Source: Candidatus Bipolaricaulota bacterium (GTDB lineage: Bacteria; Bipolaricaulota; Bipolaricaulia; Bipolaricaulales; Bipolaricaulaceae). Taken from it: a DNA stretch of 9,320 nt. A program made the position numbers and the translations under genes. Positions within the stretch are counted from its first letter, which is position 1, and every line of letters starts with the position of its first letter. Shown piece after piece: positions 6,370 through 9,320 of this stretch. The notes below the pieces were generated by a model. That model saw nothing but the letters and a program-made list of their open reading frames with translations, had not been told where the DNA came from and ran no database searches. The DNA lies in NCBI GenBank assembly GCA_021163465.1, contig JAGGWU010000084.1:1-9320 (forward strand). Direction: 5' to 3'.

Positions 6370-6398
6370 ATTTTATCCTTCCATCGGGTCCTTGCCCA
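6370..6398 (-). promoter_or_regulatory. Candidate sigma-70 type promoter for the rhomboid-infB operon
   Basis: On the minus strand a TAAAAT (6375-6370) matches the -10 consensus at five of six bases. A TGGGCA (6398-6393) matches TTGACA at four of six, with a 17-base spacer. Transcription would begin near 6363, about 12 bases before the TTG of the rhomboid gene, leaving room for its GGTGATGG ribosome-binding site. On the plus strand an overlapping TTGCCC (6392-6397), 17 bases, then TAGGGT (6415-6420) could serve the HAD gene, but it is much weaker. Prediction by eye only. Confidence 0.4.
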
Positions 6399-6460
6399 GG
6401 ACACGCCGGAAGGTTAGGGTATCGGGATCGCCACACTTTTACGCTTTGAAAGGGCGGAGG

Positions 6461-7189
6461 ATGGTAAAGGCCGTTCTTCTCGATGCGGGGGGCGTGATCT
6501 TGGTCGAAGACCCCGAATATGAAGCCTGGGAAGCCTTCATCGCTCGGGAGCTCAGGAATTGGGGGATAGAGGTCACGACGGAGGACGTCCGGAGGACGGT
6601 GAAGGGATACGTTCAGAGACTTGACCAAGACGCATGGCTTGCGGCGCTATGGCATTACCTGCGCCCCGATCTCCGAAGGTTCCGGGATATGAAAGAGCGG
6701 TTCCGTGCGTTCCAGCGGGAGTGGCTTTCCCGACGGGAACATCGTCTGCGGGACGGCATTCGTGACGCGATCGCGGTGCTCCGCAGTGCCGGATATATAT
6801 TGGCATTGGCGGCAAACCAAGACGAAAGGACCGGACAGTTCCTACGCAGGAGTGGAATAACCGAAGGGTTCGCCTGGGACCTGGTTTCGGCGGAGATGGG
6901 GATCGGGAAGCCCGCGCCCCTATTTTTCCGCATCATCCTCGATGCCATCGATGTCCCCCCTTCCCAGGCCGTTATGGTTGGGGACCGCTTGGACAACGAT
7001 ATCCTCCCGGCCAGGATCCTGGGGATGTGGACGGTGAGGATGTTGGCGGGACCTTACAGGGACCAGATTCCCCCGACGCGGCTCCACTGCCCCCACCGGA
7101 CCGTGATCCATCCGCGCGCACTTCCTGAGGCCATCGCTTCGTTGTGTAACTCCACCGATCAGGGGCGGGTATCGGCGGGGAGGTTGTAG
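6461..7189 (+). CDS. HAD-superfamily hydrolase-like protein with altered motif I
   Basis: The 242-residue product has the haloacid-dehalogenase fold layout. Motif I is VLLDAGGV (5-12, nucleophile Asp8), followed by a helical cap (about 18-100). Motif II is LALAANQ (114-120), with Asn119 in place of the usual Ser/Thr. Motif III is GIGKPAP with Lys150, and motif IV is VGDRLDND (173-180). In HAD phosphatases motif I is DxD; here the second Asp is Gly10, as in haloacid dehalogenases and some HAD-IA proteins. The enzyme may therefore not be an ordinary phosphatase, and the substrate is unknown. The ATG at 6461 is directly preceded by GGAGG with no spacing; AAAGGG at 6449-6454 has better spacing. 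A TTG at 6446 is possible but poorly supported. The open frame continues upstream only as antisense of the rhomboid gene. Its stop lies 32 bases before the padR ATG, so the two may be co-transcribed. Confidence 0.85.
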   Translation: MVKAVLLDAGGVILVEDPEYEAWEAFIARELRNWGIEVTTEDVRRTVKGYVQRLDQDAWLAALWHYLRPDLRRFRDMKERFRAFQREWLSRREHRLRDGIRDAIAVLRSAGYILALAANQDERTGQFLRRSGITEGFAWDLVSAEMGIGKPAPLFFRIILDAIDVPPSQAVMVGDRLDNDILPARILGMWTVRMLAGPYRDQIPPTRLHCPHRTVIHPRALPEAIASLCNSTDQGRVSAGRL

Positions 7190-7211
7190 GAACTTCCAAC
7201 TTGGAATATCC
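7189..7211. promoter_or_regulatory. Cluster of overlapping dyads upstream of padR (candidate operator)
   Basis: Three nested or near-palindromic elements follow one another: GGAACTTCC (7189-7197, perfect about a central C), TTCCAACTTGGAA (7194-7206, perfect 6+6 about a central C) and GGAATATCC (7203-7211, imperfect). All share the half-site GGAA/TTCC. PadR proteins are dimeric repressors that often bind dyads next to their own gene, so this is a reasonable autoregulatory site (inference). It covers a possible TTG start at 7201, which argues for the ATG at 7222. Confidence 0.4.
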
Positions 7212-7221
7212 TTCCGTGCGG

Positions 7222-7758
7222 ATGTCCGAGGCACCATTTCCCGTGGAATACGCGGTCTTGGGGCTTCTGGCCAAGGGGCCGAAGCACGGATATGAGTTGA
7301 AGCGCGAGATCGAGCGCGAGCTCCGCCCCATATGGCGTATCGCCACCAGCCGCTTATACCTGGCCCTCTCCCGCTTGGAACACTCCGGCCTCATCCAGGG
7401 GGAACCTCAGGTCACAAAAGGCCGAGCCCGTCGGGTTTACCGGCTCACCCCCGAAGGGGAGAGGAGGCTCTGGGAGTGGCTTCGGCGTCCCGTCCCGGCC
7501 CTCAGGGACCTGAGGGTGGAGTTCCTCGCCAAGCTCTACTTCCTCCTCAAGCTCGACCCGCATGGGATCCCGCCCCTGATCGAGGCCGAGATCGATGCTT
7601 TAAAGAACTTGGCGCGGGAAATCCGGCGCCAGGAACCCCCACAGGAGGATCTCAGCATGTGGAAGTGCGTGCGGGACTTCCGCCTGGGACAGATCGAGGC
7701 GGCCTTGAAGTGGCTGAGGCGAACGGGGAAGGAGTTCTCCAGGGAGGTGAGAGGGTGA
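7222..7758 (+). CDS. PadR-family transcriptional regulator
   Basis: This 178-residue protein has the PadR winged helix-turn-helix near its N terminus: VEYAVLGLLAKGPKHGYELK with a recognition region around SRLYLALSRLEHSGLI, then a wing with the basic segment KGRARRVYRLTPEGERRL. The remaining roughly 100 residues form the helical dimerisation and effector part (EFLAKLYFLLKL, IEAEIDALKNLAREI). Its length fits the PadR-s1/Vir type with a longer C-terminal domain. Family members usually repress transcription and are released by small ligands. I chose the ATG at 7222; a TTG at 7201 would add seven residues but lies in a dyad cluster. The TGA overlaps the next gene's GTG (GTGA), so it probably regulates the importer encoded downstream, with itself. 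Confidence 0.92.
   Translation: MSEAPFPVEYAVLGLLAKGPKHGYELKREIERELRPIWRIATSRLYLALSRLEHSGLIQGEPQVTKGRARRVYRLTPEGERRLWEWLRRPVPALRDLRVEFLAKLYFLLKLDPHGIPPLIEAEIDALKNLAREIRRQEPPQEDLSMWKCVRDFRLGQIEAALKWLRRTGKEFSREVRG
7742..7747 (+). promoter_or_regulatory. Ribosome-binding site of the binding-protein gene
   Basis: GGGAGG inside the last codons of padR, seven bases before the GTG at 7755. It decides this start over upstream in-frame candidates and places a signal peptide exactly at the N terminus. Confidence 0.65.
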
Positions 7759-8750
7759 GAGCGCTCCTTGCTGTAGCGGTGGCCTTGCTCCTTGGCTTGG
7801 GGGCATTCCCCCAGGGGAAGCTGGTCGTCACGGACCAGGCCGGGAACCACGTGGAGATCGAGACCCCGGTGAAGCGGGTGGTAAGCCTCTATGGGGTGGC
7901 TACCATGTACCTTTACGCCCTCGGGGTCCAGGATAGGCTCGTCCTCGGGACTTATGCGGGACTGAGGCCCGGGTCTCCCTCCTGGGAGGCCCTTGGCACC
8001 ATCGACCCGGATCTCCCGCACAAGTATTCCCGCCAAAAGCTATCGCTGGAGGAGGTCCTCGCCCACCATCCGGACCTCGTTCTTGCCGGCCCTACCCTCC
8101 ACCGCCAGGACGCGGAATTGCTTGCGAAGTTTGGGGTACCCGTGGTGCTGCTTCATGCCGAGGGAGTGAAGGAGGTCGAGGAAGCCACCGCGCTTTTGGG
8201 AGAGGTGTTCGGGGTTCAGGAACGGGCCGCGCGCCTGATCGCGTACTTTCGGGACAATGTCCAACGCGTCCGGGAACTCCTCGGAGATCCCCAAAGGGAA
8301 GCGCCTCGCGTCCTCTTCGTGGGCACACATCCCCTTAGGGTGGCAAGCGGCCAGATGTACCAAACGGAGTTGATCTCCCTTGCCGGGGGGCGCTCGGTGT
8401 CGGAGGACCTCCAGGGCCACTGGCAAGATGTCGACATAGAACAGGTGCTCCTTTGGGACCCCGAGGTGATCTTCATCGCCCCCTACGGGAAGGTGACCCC
8501 GGAGGATCTCCTGAACGATCCCCTCTGGCATGGGATCTCGGCGGTGCGCAGCAGGAGGGTCCACAAGATGCCCCGGGTGTTCGCGCCTTGGGACATCCCC
8601 ACCCCCGAGTCTTTCCTCGGCCTCCTGTGGATGGCGGCCAAGCTCCATCCCGACATCGGGATCGACGTCGTGGCCGAGGCCAAGGCGTTCTATCGGGAGT
8701 TCTACGGGTATGAACTGCCCGATGGCCTCGTCACCGTGATCGAGGGGTGA
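7755..8750 (+). CDS. Periplasmic substrate-binding protein of a FecB/BtuF-type ABC importer
   Basis: This 331-residue protein has a short signal sequence (MRALLAVAVALLLGLGAFPQ) without a lipobox cysteine, so it is either released or held by an uncleaved anchor. The mature part opens with LVVTDQAGNHVEIETPVKRV, the usual start of the periplasmic-binding class for iron-siderophore, heme, cobalamin and related chelates. Lobe 1 (about 23-150) includes LSLEEVLAHHPDLVLAG. A long linking helix (about 153-180) follows, then lobe 2 with TELISLAGGRSV and VLLWDPEVIFIAPYG. The C-terminal WDIPTPESFLGLLWMAAKL element is shared with several iron and metal chelate receptors (from memory). The GTG at 7755 shares GTGA with the padR stop, and the stop shares GTGA with the permease gene. 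The ligand is not determined; iron complex, heme, cobalamin or an oxyanion are all possible. Confidence 0.9.
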   Translation: MRALLAVAVALLLGLGAFPQGKLVVTDQAGNHVEIETPVKRVVSLYGVATMYLYALGVQDRLVLGTYAGLRPGSPSWEALGTIDPDLPHKYSRQKLSLEEVLAHHPDLVLAGPTLHRQDAELLAKFGVPVVLLHAEGVKEVEEATALLGEVFGVQERAARLIAYFRDNVQRVRELLGDPQREAPRVLFVGTHPLRVASGQMYQTELISLAGGRSVSEDLQGHWQDVDIEQVLLWDPEVIFIAPYGKVTPEDLLNDPLWHGISAVRSRRVHKMPRVFAPWDIPTPESFLGLLWMAAKLHPDIGIDVVAEAKAFYREFYGYELPDGLVTVIEG

Positions 8751-9320
8751 AACAAGGGGCCATCCGGCTGGGGCTCGTGCTCTTCCCAGCCGTCGCGGTC
8801 ATCGCCTCCCTGTTCGTGGGGCGCTACCCCGTGGGCCTGCGGGAGGTGATCGGGGCGCTGCTCCCACTGGACGGCGTGTCCCCCACCGCGCGCATCCTGA
8901 TCCTCGACGTGCGGCTCCCCCGGGCCCTGGGGGCGGCGCTGGTGGGGGCATCCCTGGCGCTATCCGGGGCCGTGTTCCAGGGGATCTTCCGGAACCCGTT
9001 GGTGGACTCGCGGATCCTGGGGGTGAGCTCCGGGGCCGCCTTCGGGGCCGCGTTGGCGTTGCTCCTCGGGATCCCCTGGTATCTGGTCGACGGGTTCGCC
9101 TTCGGCTTCGGCCTTTTGGCGGTGTTCCTGGTGGTGTTGGTGGCGCGGCGGTTCGGGAACTCGGTCCTCGTGCTCGTCATCTCGGGGATCCTGGTGGGGT
9201 CGCTGTTCAGCGCGTTCCTCGGGATGATAAAGTACGTCGCCGACCCCCTGGACGTCCTCCCCGCCATCACCTTCTGGCTGCTGGGGAGCCTCTCGGGGAC
9301 GGGGTGGGACGCGGTGGGGA
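8747..9320 (+). CDS. FecCD/BtuC-family ABC permease, 3' end missing
   Basis: A GTG at 8747, overlapping the previous stop as GTGA, opens a frame that stays open to the window edge (191 residues visible of a family usually near 330). It begins KQGAIRLGLVLFPAVAVIAS, a first membrane helix. The FecCD core follows: RLPRALGAALVGASLALSG (56-74), AVFQGIFRNPLVDSRILGVS (75-94, the GxxxQxxxRNPL signature) and SGAAFGAAL. Further membrane helices and FWLLGSLSGTGWDAV (176-190) match the family's fWlmGsl.ga.W pattern. With the binding protein it forms the core of a type II importer; the ATPase should be encoded next. RNPLVDS replaces the more common RNPLADP. No separate promoter or ribosome-binding site is visible beyond purines in the upstream gene's end, so expression should follow the binding protein. 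Confidence 0.94.
   Translation, partial: MKQGAIRLGLVLFPAVAVIASLFVGRYPVGLREVIGALLPLDGVSPTARILILDVRLPRALGAALVGASLALSGAVFQGIFRNPLVDSRILGVSSGAAFGAALALLLGIPWYLVDGFAFGFGLLAVFLVVLVARRFGNSVLVLVISGILVGSLFSAFLGMIKYVADPLDVLPAITFWLLGSLSGTGWDAVG

Noticed and set aside
5287..6417. 376-residue plus-strand frame opposite the rhomboid gene
   Set aside because: Low-complexity Pro, Gly, Glu and His sequence without domains, antisense to a rhomboid with an intact catalytic dyad.
6263..6460. N-terminal extension of the HAD protein
   Set aside because: The extra 66 residues are antisense to the rhomboid start and promoter region, and motif I begins right after the ATG at 6461.
7332..7754. N-terminal extension of the binding protein
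   Set aside because: It is padR read in another frame. The signal peptide and a ribosome-binding site place the start at 7755.
1..9320. tRNA or rRNA genes, CRISPR array, complete insertion sequence
   Set aside because: Reading both strands, I saw no cloverleaf-like segment, no regularly spaced repeats and no transposase with terminal inverted repeats. This was by eye, not by a covariance-model search.

Overview
The window looks like part of a chromosome from a GC-rich bacterium (base composition not computed). The clearest bacterial markers are initiation factor IF-2, RbfA, YlxP (DUF503) and ribosomal protein L34. Start codons are unusually often GTG or TTG. The proteins are rich in Arg, Glu and Leu, as in many thermophiles and candidate phyla. 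I cannot name the lineage from sequence alone; a deep-branching thermophilic or subsurface group (for example Bipolaricaulota-like) is only a guess.

Region 1 (1-672, plus strand) is a MntA/HepT toxin-antitoxin pair. The MNT nucleotidyltransferase antitoxin enters from the left edge without its N terminus. The HEPN-type HepT toxin that follows is broken by a frameshift in its first conserved helix, while its RNase motif is still readable downstream. Region 2 (673-1044) is a convergent stretch with no intact gene.

Region 3 (1045-6351, minus strand) is one tightly packed operon. In transcription order it holds a rhomboid protease, an RNase HII of archaeal-looking type, ribosomal protein L34 (rpmH, a 45-residue gene), IF-2 (infB), YlxP, RbfA and a fucose-isomerase-like protein. 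Most junctions overlap or have gaps under 50 bases. A plausible sigma-70 type promoter sits just upstream of the rhomboid gene. The core is the familiar infB-ylxP-rbfA translation and ribosome-maturation block, but rimP and nusA are absent on the 5' side. In their place are rpmH, which normally neighbours rnpA and dnaA, and the rhomboid/rnhB pair.

Region 4 (6461-9320, plus strand) is divergent from region 3. It contains a HAD-superfamily protein with changed catalytic motifs, a PadR-family repressor with a cluster of dyads just upstream of it, and the first two genes of a FecCD/BtuC-type ABC importer: a periplasmic binding protein, then a permease cut by the right edge. PadR, binding protein and permease are joined by two 4-base GTGA stop/start overlaps. 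This suggests a self-regulated uptake operon for iron, heme, cobalamin or another metal chelate, with the ATPase probably beyond the window.

I found no tRNA, rRNA, CRISPR array or complete mobile element. I see no convincing wholly new system. The most informative oddities are the inactivated HepT with its surviving antitoxin, the archaeal-type RNase HII, the relocated rpmH, the fucose-isomerase-like gene closing the infB operon, and the dyad cluster before padR.
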